Assembly (NCBI GenBank): GCA_018697195.1
Contig: CM031879.1
Coordinates: forward strand, 38,117,408-38,181,407
DNA from: Certhia americana
Lineage: Eukaryota > Chordata > Aves > Passeriformes > Certhiidae
Length of the DNA stretch: 64,000 bases
Reading direction: 5' to 3'
Part shown: piece by piece, positions 12,739 to 24,240 of the stretch
How positions within the stretch are numbered: the first letter of the stretch is position 1
How the letters are laid out: each line of letters starts with the position of its first letter
Translations under genes and position numbers: made by a program
The notes under the pieces: generated by a model
The model's database searches: none
What the model saw: only the letters and a program-made list of their open reading frames with translations
Told to the model about the DNA's origin: nothing

Positions 12739-15700
12739 ACATTTTGATTCTCTGTCTCAGGAAAGATAGATTCACTTTATACCAGGTAAAACTGCTGTAG
12801 TATTACCATGTGTCCCAGAGGCCACATAAGCCTGTTAGTCTGGGACTCCCCCAAATTAATTCTGTGCTCTGCAGCATCACCAGACCATAGTGCAGTGCTG
12901 TCCTGATATGGTTCTACCCCTGTATAGCCCAGGGGAGGAGCATGTGTATGCTCTGAGCATTATCTAGGTTTTTGAGACAGGATAAACAAGGAAGAAGGAA
13001 AAAGTTTTATTACTCCTGTTCTCCCACCCACTGCTTGTGTTATGCCAAACATTCAGGCGCTTCAGGCCAAGTTTTCTCTCACTGTCTAAGGGTAGCAGTG
13101 AACTGCTCACACAATTCTTGAGGGTCAAGCACGTGTAATTGTTGCCTGGGACCTGCTGGATAATTCCTTTTGTGGAAGTCAGCCTGATTTGTACCTGTTA
13201 TGTCCAGTCCTCACAGAGAGTTGCCTTATTAAATACAATGGTGTGGTCAGTTAGGGAACTTTTTCTACAGGAGACTGGTGCAGGATTTACTTTCTCTTCT
13301 AGAAGTGATGATGTGCTGTGCAGTATGGTGGGGCGTGCTGTTCCAGTTTGTTCTGAGCATTTTTTATTGAACTAGAGTTCTTCCCTAGAACAGTGAAATC
13401 ACAGGCTTGCCATTGAACGTTGCACTTCATCTTATCATTCTCAGGTTGTCTAGAGGACATTATTAAAAAGAAACAAAACAAAACCAAACCAGTTTTGTGT
13501 TCCCTGACAGGTGAGTATTTTTACGTGTGATAAGTCATAAATATCCCCCTTTGTTGGAAGAAGAGCACATAAACTACATGCATTATCACTACTATTTGCA
13601 TTCTGACAACCCTCTTAACAACAAAATGCTCTTCAAAGTGCTTTTCAAAAACTGACCTTCACTTTTGAAACATCTCCTCAGGACAACTATCTCTTTTGTA
13701 TTATAAATGTAGTTTTTGTCTCTAATTTCCATGGGATTTTTACGTGTTCTTTTTTGGGGTTTTTTGTCAGTTGAAGGATAATGGAGTGTTAGAGAGAAGT
13801 ACCATTTCCCAGTTGAAGTAAAAGTTTGTAACATACATTTTGGAATAATTTAAATAAAGATTTCATACAGATAAGAAACCTGAATTTTGTTTTGTAGATG
13901 CTGAAAAGATCTGTTCCCATTTCAAAGTTTTAAACTTAAAAAGTTCTAATGTCAATATACACAGTCAATATATGCAGTTTGTGTGGCTTTCAAAAACAGT
14001 GATGTGCTGAGCAGTGTGAATTCCAATGCTCTGCTTTCTCAAAAACCTAAGCAAATTATTCTAGACAGGCAGTTTTACGTAACAAAAATCCCTAATGTTT
14101 TTTATGAAAGCCATCTACAGACATATTTATATTTTAAAGTTTGGGGTTTTTTTGTGTCTAATCAATGTATCTTCAGTTGAAAGTGACCTTAGAAGTGTTT
14201 ACACTCAATTTCTGAAAAACTGTATATTTGTTTGTTGGCTTAAAATGCCAGGGGTTTTAACCTCTGCAATTTGTTGCTAAGCTGCTCTAAAAAGCAGACA
14301 GGTAATTAATTATCTTCCATACAAAACAAGGATGCTTTAGTAAACCCTATCAGAAGAATACTACAAAGCATTCTCATTTTTTAAACTGAATGTCATCTTT
14401 CCTTGTAAAAAGAATATTTTTCATCAAGTGTCTATTTCGTACATAGAAGAACAGGAAAGCATTTCAACAATCTATTAATTTAATTTTTCACTTGGTTTAT
14501 GTGAATTCTGATCCTAGAATACATTACCTACTTACATCTAATTTAAACCTTATTTGAAGAGCTAAAATGCAGCTTGCAAGATTCCTGCCTGATTCTGTCT
14601 CATTGTTCACTGGTATTCCTCCCTGATGTGAATTGTAGTAACAGATCCTATTTATCTCTCATACTTGTTGTCTTGAAGGATACATTAATTTCTTCAGGGA
14701 ATAACTTGGCCTGCAGAACCATTTGGTTCACAAATGGTATGTAATGATTATTTTTCACTGCTTTGTTTTCTGACTGGATAATATTTGCAGCAAAGTGAGA
14801 TCTGTTTGTGCAGACATTGGTTCATATGCTTATCCTCACTACTTTAGTCCAGTCTAGATCATGAGGCACTGCATTGTAGCACAAATAAGAGGGAGATATC
14901 TTCCAGGATCATAAGCTAGCAACAATGACAAATTAAATAGGGATTAATTATGTATATGTATTATGAACTATATTTCCTGCTACTATAAGAGCATCTGAGC
15001 AAAATTAGCAGTTGTAACTTCTCACTTAATGAAGAGCATTTACAAAAGTATTTAGGGAACACATACACCAAATTGGCACAAACAAAGCCAAAGAAATAAT
15101 TCTTTAAAATAAATGAGGTAGTGAAAGAAAGTAAAAAGTTCTGAAACATATTTCTTTTCTGCAAGATTAATATGGTATGTGTAATATACACATTTAATAT
15201 TTATGTTTGTATCATGATCAAATTAAGTATGCCATGAACCAATACCAGAGAATCTAGGAAGGGAATTCAGACATTTGATGCCAGAAAGAACACTGCATGA
15301 TAGGCAGACTGAACATTGAAAGAAAGTGCACAAAAAATAGCCAAATATGTAGCTAATCGGACATGCCACAGAATGTTTTGGAAACACAGCAACAGCAACA
15401 ATGGAAACTTTTTAGACTTTGTTTAGCTAAAACAGAAAACAAAAGCAAGACTGATTGAATTAATTAATGAAAAAAAAAATGTTGACCATTTGAAACATAG
15501 CAAATGTAAACCAAAATAATTGAGCAGAATATAAATTAGAATTGTTTCCAGTTAGTGTGTCTATTTTTATACATTGTATGCTCAACAGACACAAAATTTT
15601 ATAAATAATTATCTCTAATGGGAATACTCAAAGCCAACTTGGTGAGCATTAAAGATGTGAGGCTACATGTTTGACTCAAATATGCTTGAATCTGATTTAG

Positions 15701-18700
15701 AAAAATTATCATGTGTGTACTGTCATGGTATATAAATACACCCCTTGAAGCATCGTGCTTTGAATGGCACACAGTGATGAATTTCTGTAATTGATTTTAC
15801 TGTGTCTAGATCTGTGTTTCACAGTTTTTACAATTACATCAGGATTTGATGGAAGTTGCAAATTAGACAAAGCCATAACAACATTTCCATTAAGTTTTAT
15901 CTTGTTTCACTATTTTCATTTTCAATTTCATTTTTTCAATTCTGGACAAGAAAGTCACCTTAACTTTTTGTATTGTTTTAGTAAATATTTTCACTGCTGT
16001 CTATTGAATATGAGATGAGGTAATACTGCCATGAAAGGAACATCTTCACAATTTCTATCTGTTATGTCAATCATTAATACAAATCTAAACATTACCTAGT
16101 AATCCCAGGAGCTTTTAAATTCTCATCTCAGATTCCCTTATGCAAGCCTGTTTTAACGCTGTAGTGCTTAGGGAAGAAGCAATGTTGAAAATCCTTGTTG
16201 GCTTTTCTTAGACTGCATTTTCTGCCTGCTTTTTTCCCTAATCACTCCTGTGACACATCTAGTGTCTGAGCATGCTTTTTTGTATTTATTTGGCATGAGT
16301 GAGTATTTCTGCATTGTTCTCCTGCACTAACAGTGTGAAATACTTAAGGAGGAGCAGTTTCTGCTCAGATCTGAACAAAGACTGCTTTATGCTATCCTAT
16401 CATGCATTCAGAAGCCAGAATTATTAACGGTGAGAGCAAAAGGTCTTATTTATTTGTTTGTTTACTTTAATGCATTTCCTGCTTTCTTAACTGCATGGTT
16501 CACCTCCAACACAGTTTTTGAGTGGGATAATCCATGTTAAATTGAAGAGATCCTTTGCAGCCACTTGTCTCCAAGCATTTCAAGGAAAGCTGCCAAATGT
16601 GATTTCTTAGGGCTGTATCTTTATGCAAAAAATACTGGCAAGAGGAAGAAAGGGTTGGAGTTTACAAGCAACTTCCATGTACCAGAAGTCAGCCTTACCT
16701 TCTGAAGATTATATATGAAGTGTTGCATGTTAGCAAGTTGTAGAAAAAGACATTTGTGGCAATATTTTATAACTACTTTTACCAAGGATGCATGAAGGAT
16801 ACAATATTTGACCAGTTACAACGATTTCTATTATTTTGGGGGGAAACAGAGGTAAGTGGCTAAATTCCTCAGATCATATCCTTCCTCCAGTTATGCAGCT
16901 ATTGAAAGGAGATGTTTTTGAACATTATGAAAGGTATTTGTTATATGTAGTTCATCTATATTAGTAGTCATTCTGTGCATGCTCTTCAAGAATTTATTTG
17001 GTTTTTTAAAATATTTTTAGATTTTCCCTTATTAGAATGATGGTTAATCACCAGCCAAATAATCAGCATTCCTACCTGTATTCCTACCAGTCCAGGATTT
17101 CTTGTGTAGCCTATGGAAAAGGAAAAAGTGAATTAATGGGGACAGTTCTTCTCTGTGTGACCTAATCAAAACTTCTTCTACTCAGTGAAAAATATAAGGA
17201 ATTTTCCTGATCTTTGAACCATTTTTGTGGCATATAGCAAGGACACCAGTACATTTTCTATTACAAGTAAGTATCAACAATCCAGACTAATTCTCATACT
17301 TTTTTCCCCCAGGAAGTTAAATGAAAGGTATATTTTTCAAATTAATAATAATGTTCTTTTTATTGTAGCAATAAGCAGGAAAAAAAGGAAAATAGTCAAC
17401 CAATTTTCACAATATATTTTTCACCATATAAACCAAATTTTAAATGTCAGTATCAAGCCTTCAAGGCATGAACTTTTAAAACAACCACCCCACATTAACT
17501 AAGGAATGTTATAGTTATCTCAAAAGTAAAATCCTTACATTTGCTAAGAAAATAAGCCTAAATTTGGTCTGCTAGGTTTCCCTTCTTTCAGATTTCACTT
17601 TTTTCATAATCACATAAACATGTGTCATAGTCTTCTGTATTTTTAAAGTCCTACCTGGTCTTTAAAAGTGTTACTGGAAAAGAAAACTCTGAATTCAAAG
17701 TGTTGAACTATAGGTTACTCTTGGTCAACTGGAATTGGTTCCTATATGGTTTCAGGTTCCATAAGCCCCTCTGTTAACCTTTGACTAATCCAGTTCAAAG
17801 CATTGTCTGCGCTGTAGATTCCTGAAAATGGAAATGCTTGACAGAGGCTTACTGTACAAACTCAGTATGGATTGTTTTCACCTCAAGAAAGGAGATTTTA
17901 GGTTATGTTATACCACAGTAATTGCAGAAGGATGACGATGTCACCTTGCCAGGCTTCTGGCAATTTTCCAACCATCTAAGCTTGCAGACCTCGGAAATCC
18001 ATTTAGCTCACCACAGAATATAAATTCTAGTATTTGCACATGGATTTAGCTCACAACTGAATGTTTCCTGTTCAAAATTCTTTTTCCTCCAAACACAGGC
18101 AGAATACCTGTGAAGGTTCAGAGAAAATCTGCAGAGCTCTCTTCCGAGAGTAAGGGAGATGCTACAGGGCCATGTAACAAGGGATGGAAAAAATTATTTT
18201 TATACTGATGTGTGCTATAAATCACTGTCTGTCACAGATAATCAGTTTTTCTCTGCTACCACCTCCTATGTCTCTATATATGACTAGCTCCAAAGGCACA
18301 GGGTTCCACATCTCCCATTCCATCTTTTGTAAGGTGATCTTCCAGCCGTGTTCACTTGTAACTCACAGCATACAGCCTTTCAATACACACAGCGATGAGT
18401 GCAAAGCTGGCAGGAAGATGAGCATTAATATGGGATGAATGCTCATTTCAGCCTTTCCAGTTCAGCATTGTGTCTATATCCTGCTTGCCACTTCACATCC
18501 ACTCATCTGCATCCTCATCTCTCAGTGAGTCCATTGCTTATGCATCCAAGGGCACTCAGGCTTCACTACATTAGGATGTTTTTATGTAAAAATGATGACA
18601 CAGAAGATGTTCAGTTGGCGTGGAGCCAATTCAGTTCTGGCAAACCTTGATATCCATTCTAATTCATAGGTGACCTCCACTGACTAGAATCTAAAGGGCT

Positions 18701-20428
18701 ACATAATCCTTAGAGAGCCCTTCCAGACTAATATCTTTATGTCTATCCCAGTGTATAATCTTCTGCATCTTTTGCTTTCCTTATCAAAGCTAGAAATAGA
18801 AATTTACGCAATGTCAGGTTTCAAATCTTCCCAGTCTTCTAGTCAACCACTGAAGCCTTTTGTAAATTATGAAATAAGATAAGCACTCATAGCAACATAA
18901 AGAATATTTTCATAGGTGCTTCTTCCTAGCTTTGACCCTAAGAATATTGAAGTAGATTTCCATCCCTATTTTGCAAATGAGAGAATGAAGAAAAATGTAA
19001 TAAACTATGTTTTGCAGAAGAAACAAAGTGGAAATAGATGCTCTCCTTCTACATGTCAGCTTTCTCACTTTTAGGACAATTACATTCACCTTTTCATGGC
19101 AGGGCTTCTGAAGTAAAATATTCTTTGGTTAACCTGCAAATTTCTCCCTGTCTCCCTGTCTACATTAGCGACTTCATAGACTAAAACTACAATGTAAGTT
19201 AAAGGCACAGCTCACAAGAATAAAAAAAATCAGTAGTATTTAAAGAGCACTTTTATACTTGAGTTTGAAAAACAATTTAAATATGTACTGACATTCATCA
19301 AATGTATATTTAAATTTGCTTTCAGACCCAAAGCTATTGTGACGTTGTGATTCTGGACTCTGAAATATGTAGGCAGGAAACAAGTTGCAGACTAATGGCA
19401 AACTTATTAGAAAACGAACAAAACTTGTAAAAGTTTATATTAAATATCAAGGAGTCCTATATCATTGTGTATCAAGAAAAATACACTGTTACATCTTCAG
19501 CTTTGACTGGGGTTCCTTTGTGTAAGTCGCTAAACTAGCGGGGAGCTACAGATCTGCAAACCCTTCAAAAGCTGCAGGGAATGCATTGTGCTCTGCTGAG
19601 GCTCACGTTCTGTGTGTGCCGCCAGCTTACAACTCAGGCACTGAGGTCATGCTCTGACTGCACACTGGAGTCAGGTTTGGAGTCTACAGTGGAAGATCAA
19701 AAAATCACACAGTGTAAGGGCAGCATTAACACCCGGCTGAGTGCTCTTAATTTTACATAACAGTACTTGTATGACTACACCTGATCTCGATCAAGAATGT
19801 ATTACCGGTGATGTGGAAATGCATCGATCCAGTGTTAATGACTGGGAGATTGCAACCCAAAGCAGACATTTGCAGGCACTTTGATACTTATGCTTCCTAA
19901 TGGATGCAGGATGGCAGAAATGAAACTAAAAACACAAACATCAGGACAGACAAAAAAGGCATACTCTGAAACTCACAGAAGTGGAGGAATGTTCTACTTC
20001 TTGTTACATGAAATGGGAAAGAGGTGTACTTAATCACAAAATGAAAAGAGAGGACACAAGACTTTCTGACTTAAAAAGGGTTGAAACACCTCCAATTTTG
20101 GAGGCTAAGTTTCTGTATAGCAAATCACATTGGAAATCTGAAGCAGAAGATACTAATTAATAGGGAATCCAGTTTCAAATCTTTAAAAATTTACTTGGAT
20201 TTTTACTTTGAAGAAATGAGGGCAATTTTGATCAAGAAGATGCAAAAGATTAACTACTGCAATAAGGAAGAAATAAAGCATGTGGAGATGAAAATCAGCA
20301 TACATGGAAGAGTTCTGTGCATTGCAATAAACAACACAATTCCTGGCCTTCAGAAGAGGATGCAGACGCTGTAAGTAATTACACCATGTTGTAAGAGTTT
20401 ACTGGTGCCAGGAGAGAATGAAGAAACA

Positions 20429-20575
20429 GGAATTTTTGGACGTCATTGCATCAGAAGATGAATTAACCACCAGTCCAAAACAAATGAAACATTTATTCCT
20501 TTTAAGTTGGACACAGGTGCACAAGCCTCTGTGCAGCCAGAAACCACAATATTATTACTGAAAAAAAAGCCATAG
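20429..20575 (+). pseudogene. Ty3/gypsy-like retropepsin remnant
   Basis: A short plus-strand frame from 20462 to the TAG at 20573 contains the peptide FKLDTGAQ at 20501-20524. D-T-G-A is the active-site signature of retroviral and Ty3/gypsy aspartic proteases, and the hydrophobic-K-L before it plus the following small-residue/V pattern fit gypsy-type enzymes. Just upstream, in a different frame, is E-F-L-D-V-I-A-S-E (about 20429-20455), the kind of segment that precedes the protease in these elements, so a frameshift separates the two parts. Further upstream (20281-20330) a Cys/His-containing stretch may be a decayed zinc knuckle, but this is weak. No reverse transcriptase or LTR pair was recognised nearby. 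It is a dead fragment of an old retroelement, or less likely a chance motif. Gypsy remnants are uncommon in birds. Confidence 0.45.
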
Positions 20576-21449
20576 TTAGTAGAAAGTAACAGTTAGAGTC
20601 AGGGTTAAATAGGTGTGATCTTTCACCTATTAAGGAAGGAAAAAATTATGTGGATAAAAATGATTTTGAAACTTCACAATTTCTGAACCCACTCCCCTCT
20701 CCCCCCAAAAAATTTGTTTTTTGTAAATTATCTTCTTGAGAAGAATCATTGTTGAAAGAAACAAAATACTGAGTAAGAGTTTAAGGATACTTTCCAGCAG
20801 ATAACACATTTCCCAAAGGAGTACCTGCCAGGTCTGACAGAACTGACAGTTCACACTTCGAGCAAAGTTCTGCTTACTGTTAGGGATCCACACAGGCTCT
20901 CTTAGCTGGCAGAAATAAGAAATAAGCCTGTGAGCAAGACCAGAAGCTTTGTGTTGTGACAGACATTATAAAGATATAGATCTAAAGCTTCACAATTTAA
21001 TTTGAGCATAAGGAACAGAAGCAAGGGATTAGCCTGGTAGGGCCCCTTGCAAGGGAATGTCATTCTCCTGTTAATTCCCAGCAGCATGTGGAGATTGGAG
21101 GAGGAGTCCATGGGGATCAGAGGAGGAGCCACAGCCAGAGGATGCCCCTTTGCCCCACCACCCAAGAGGCAGAGTTTAAAAACGTGGGGATTGAGGGGGC
21201 TCCACAAGAGACACATCTGAGAAATGAGTTAGAAATACTTAAAGACCCAGGTCTAAGGTGTCAGGAGCCTGAGGGCAAAACCTTTTGGATTTCCCATAGA
21301 TACTGAAGAGACAAATATTCATAAGTATGAGAGTAGAAAATTACAATAGCTGTTGTCACAGGACTTTTCCATCTGGGGAGAAGAAGGTCTGCAGAGCTTG
21401 TCTACTTACAAAAGATGGCCTCATCCATCCTTTCCTATTTGGAATGTTC
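20576..21449. other. Unassigned sequence between retroelement remnants
   Basis: AT-rich to about 20900, then GC-richer. The stretch at 21060-21300 is purine-rich and includes a TATA-like tttaaaaacg at 21174-21183 and a short polypurine run (ttgaggggg). These could be parts of a decayed retroelement, but no family was recognised. Confidence 0.35.
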
Positions 21450-21790
21450 CATGGCCCTTCTCAGGGTCCTGATGGCACCACAGTGCTCAGTATCCAGGTC
21501 CCAGTGCTGCCCTCACCCTGCCCATGGCCTGTGAGGTGCTGTGGGCCCACATGCCCCAGTGACTCTGTGGCACATGGCAGCCCAGCCCCTGCCTGGGGCC
21601 CAGGGCTCAGCCTCAGCCCCATCCCAGGGAGGGTCCAGCATCCTGGGAGAGGCTGTCCCTTCCTTCTGTCACGGTGGGATGGGGCCCGGAGCCAGGCCCT
21701 ACCATGCTGCACCCAGGAGCCAGATTGCCACTGCACCCCAGCACCCCGAACAGCATCCAAACCAGGATAAATGACACAGCCCAGCACCTT
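21450..21790. other. GC-rich, CpG-poor block
   Basis: A roughly 340 bp island of high G+C stands out sharply from the AT-rich surroundings. It is rich in CCCAG, GGGCCC and CAGCCC words and contains self-complementary runs such as gcccctgcctggggc. CpG dinucleotides are few, so it is not a typical CpG-island promoter. Long open frames occur in several frames on both strands (147 and 108 codons), simply because stop codons are rare at this composition. No protein family was recognised. It ends about 60 bp before the LTR at 21851 and may be part of the same insertion history. Confidence 0.5.
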
Positions 21791-22054
21791 TCTGTTGGAG
21801 TCCAGGATATTCCTCTGGATGCCCTGGATGAAGAGGAGTGCTAGTTAATTTGTCACAGGGTGAAAATTAGAATTTTGGCTTTTTTTAGAATGGGGGTTCA
21901 AGTGGCAAGATGAAGGAATGTGGGTGTGTCCTGTCCTTGTTCTTCTTGTCCTCCATCTTCTGCTGTGATGGTGGCACTTTCTGGTTGGTTTAGAGTAGAG
22001 ACTGACTGTCTAACATAGGTCATAGGTATTGGAAAGTTATTGTAAATATTGTAC

Positions 22055-22070
22055 ACGTAGTTCTTAGTAT
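22055..22070 (+). promoter_or_regulatory. LTR TATA-box region
   Basis: The sequence tagtataaaaagtc is a good TATA match about 110 bp upstream of the LTR's AATAAA. It would have driven proviral transcription; present activity is unknown. Confidence 0.6.
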
Positions 22071-22167
22071 AAAAAGTCAAACACCACCCTGGGGGAGGTG
22101 GATTGTGCCTTGGACTGACTTGCTGAGAGGATCTCTGCGAGTCAGGGAAAGAATATAATAGATAAGG

Positions 22168-22174
22168 AAAAATA
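22168..22174 (+). terminator. LTR polyadenylation signal
   Basis: AATAAA lies within gaaaaataaacaacc and is placed as expected for the R region of the LTR at 21851-22263. Confidence 0.6.
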
Positions 22175-22263
22175 AACAACCTTGGAAAACTGAAGAGACG
22201 GCTCTCGACTTCTTCTTCAATCGTGGGGCTGGGAGAAAAGGACTTTCTAAATCTTGGCAATCA

Positions 22264-22943
22264 TCAAAACCATCAAAAAATCTGAGACCTCTCCAGGGCT
22301 GCTCATTAGGAAGCTGTGTCCTCTAATTTCTGCCTATGAATAGAGACATGATCTCTGGCCTAGTTGTGCTCTGCTGGTATCTTACAGATAGATGGGACAA
22401 TATTTTGAAATTTTTTACTGAATTAACATGATTTTCAGTTATTGATTCTCAGTTTGCTTTCAACTGGGTAAAAAGAGTGGTAAGGAATTAAAACTTCAAG
22501 AAGCACTTTTGTAACTAGAGATACAATCTGTGGGATGAGGGACTTGGCTCATGGCTTGCTGCTCAGCTTGAAATGGTGCAGGAGTGAAAAGAGCTCTCTG
22601 CTAGGCTTCTTAGTGCAAAACCAGAAAAGGAGTTGCTGAATAAAGGATCTCCTTGAGAAACCGAAATGCATTTTAACTGGTATCTGAGTGGCTGGAATTG
22701 AAATTCCTTTTCCCAGAGGCAATCCTGTTGGTACCACATCTTAATTTTAGGAACTGAAATTTTAGGCACCTGGGAGATGTGGGTACTACTAAGGTACTAA
22801 CCTGACATCCCTTAAAGGATGGCAGAATCAAGCATCCATATGCGTAGTAAACCATCTGCATCTCACCAGTGTGAAAATCGCCACAGACAGGATTTTACTT
22901 TCCTTAGTCTCATTATTTATACCTACCCCCTTATTCATTGTAG

Positions 22944-22947
<4 letters not shown>
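22264..22947. other. Non-coding DNA between LTR and poly(A)
   Basis: No exon or repeat family is recognised. It was inspected as a possible retrotransposed transcript ending in the poly(A) run that follows, but no homology was recognised. The only poly(A)-signal-like word near the end, attaaa, overlaps the A run itself. Confidence 0.45.

Positions 22948-22992
<45 letters not shown>
22948..22992 (+). repeat. 45-base poly(A) tract
   Basis: An uninterrupted run of 45 A residues is followed by GGGG. It is by far the longest homopolymer in the window. Avian CR1 elements do not end in poly(A), so it is either a processed-transcript tail, an expanded mononucleotide repeat, or an assembly or consensus artefact. 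Confidence 0.95.
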
Positions 22993-22995
<3 letters not shown>

Positions 22996-23065
22996 GTTTT
23001 CTTGCAGAAAATTAGCAAGGACTACTGCTGGCTTTTAAAATATGAGTAGCAGGTGTTATTGTGTT

Positions 23066-23145
23066 ATAATCACATAATAACTTAGGCTGGAAGGGACCTC
23101 TGAGGGTCAGCCCCAAAGCAGGGCTAACTCCAAAGTCAGCCAAAA
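23066..23145 (-). mobile_element. CR1 LINE 3'-end remnant
   Basis: The plus strand reads 'aatcacataataacttaggctgg', 'aagggacctctgagggtcag', then 'ccccaaagcagggctaact', the inverted CR1 3' end (ggaagggacctc being the reverse of the gaggtcccttcc block). About 80 bp survive, with several changes. The right edge is uncertain. Confidence 0.75.
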
Positions 23146-24088
23146 GCTAACATTAAGAAGATGCAGCAGTCTCCATTTGTCATGTGAGTGGCCAAACACA
23201 GCAGGTGGTGGGGATACAGTCTAGCCTTCCTCAAGTCTCTTGGGCTGCGGCAATCACAACTGAAGTAAAAAGAAGGAAAAAGGGAGACAATTAAACCCTT
23301 GTTCCTCCTCGCCATATTCTGAAGGGATTGTTTGCTTCACCTGTGTTCTGTGTCAACTGCAGGTGTTTCAGATGTGCTCTGAGAATGTCTCCCAGCACAA
23401 CAGCCTTGGGCAGGGGCTCCCAATTCCATCCCTCTAGTCCTAAATTAGATGTAGCACCAGGCGCAGACTTCGCAGCTTAGCCCTGCCAACAAGAAATACA
23501 TGTGCACATGCCAAGAATAGGAGCTACAGATATCAATGGAAAGTCTGTGACGAAAACAAAAGTGCCTACAGAGTTTAAGCAAATCCAAAGTCTGTTAGCA
23601 GCTGCGCAGAGATTCACAGGATTATATTTTTGTACACTGGCACTTATATGTGACCTAAATTTCACCTGAAATGGTGTGGTTTTCTGGTGTCTGCAGTGCC
23701 ACAGAGTTACTCATTGTAAGAGCAAAGCCTTGTGTTTATGCAGGTTTGTCTCTGCAGGTCATTAGCAACACTTGATCACAGCACTTTCCCTTTCAAATTC
23801 TATTTTCAAATTATAATTTACAGAATAACTTTCTGACCTAATATATGTAGAATCACTTTTGTGAATTGCGATACAAAAGACTGCTTTTCCTTATAATTAT
23901 CAAATTGCTTGAGATGATGTTCTTCGTTTCTCTTAATTATTTTATCATTGCAAAAATAAAGTCAGTTTTTATTGGAAAACCACTAGTTAAAGTCTTTTAA
24001 ATTGCTTCTGCAAAAGAATTGTGTATTGCTTTCTATACCTCTAGCACCTGATTTGTGTGCCCAGAACACATGCTTCATTAGTCCCTTT

Positions 24089-24240
24089 CACAAGCTAAGC
24101 GTCTGCTGCTCCAAATGTAATGCAAATCACTTTTTAATGGTCACATTGACTAGATAGGAAATGCTTTTGTTGGAGCTATGACTTGTAGTTAATTAAGCCA
24201 ATTAGCATGTGATATAAGCACTTCTGAGAAAACAAAGCCC
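24089..24240. promoter_or_regulatory. Possible regulatory patch (homeobox/octamer words)
   Basis: An ATGCAAAT octamer (24120-24127), ttaattaa (24189-24196) and caattag (24199-24205) lie within about 90 bp of otherwise non-repetitive sequence. Such groupings occur in conserved vertebrate enhancers. AT-rich DNA also produces TAATTA words by chance, so without conservation data this is only a candidate. Confidence 0.15.

Larger units (their letters stand above)
8023..20400. other. Long AT-rich stretch without recognised genes
   Basis: About 12.4 kb shows no recognised exon, RNA gene or transposon family. Around 12780-13400 it is somewhat less AT-rich and could hide an old repeat, but nothing specific was recognised. 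Scattered short open frames of 60-110 codons occur on both strands at chance level. Local curiosities are a small hairpin at 9598 and an 11 bp direct doublet at 12717. Confidence 0.55.
21851..22263 (+). mobile_element. Solo retroviral LTR (avian ERV type)
   Basis: About 413 bp starts tgtcacagggtg and ends near ggcaatca, giving TG...CA termini. Plus-strand signals lie in the correct order for an LTR: a TATA box in cttagtataaaaagtc (about 22055-22070), a short stem-forming ccaccctgggggaggtgg (22084-22101) in the presumed R region, AATAAA in aaaaataaacaacc (about 22168-22174), then about 90 bp of U5-like sequence. The overall layout matches LTRs of endogenous retroviruses that I know from songbird genomes. 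No internal gag-pol-env sequence adjoins it, so it is a recombined solo LTR. No clear target-site duplication was found, so either end could be off by several bases. Confidence 0.75.

Noticed and set aside
12780..13400. GC-richer stretch considered as an LTR on the minus strand (aataaaac near 13008)
   Set aside because: No matching TATA box, termini or target duplication could be found.
21327..21787. Overlapping 147- and 108-codon frames on opposite strands
   Set aside because: Both arise from the GC-rich, stop-poor block; open frames on both strands indicate composition, not coding.
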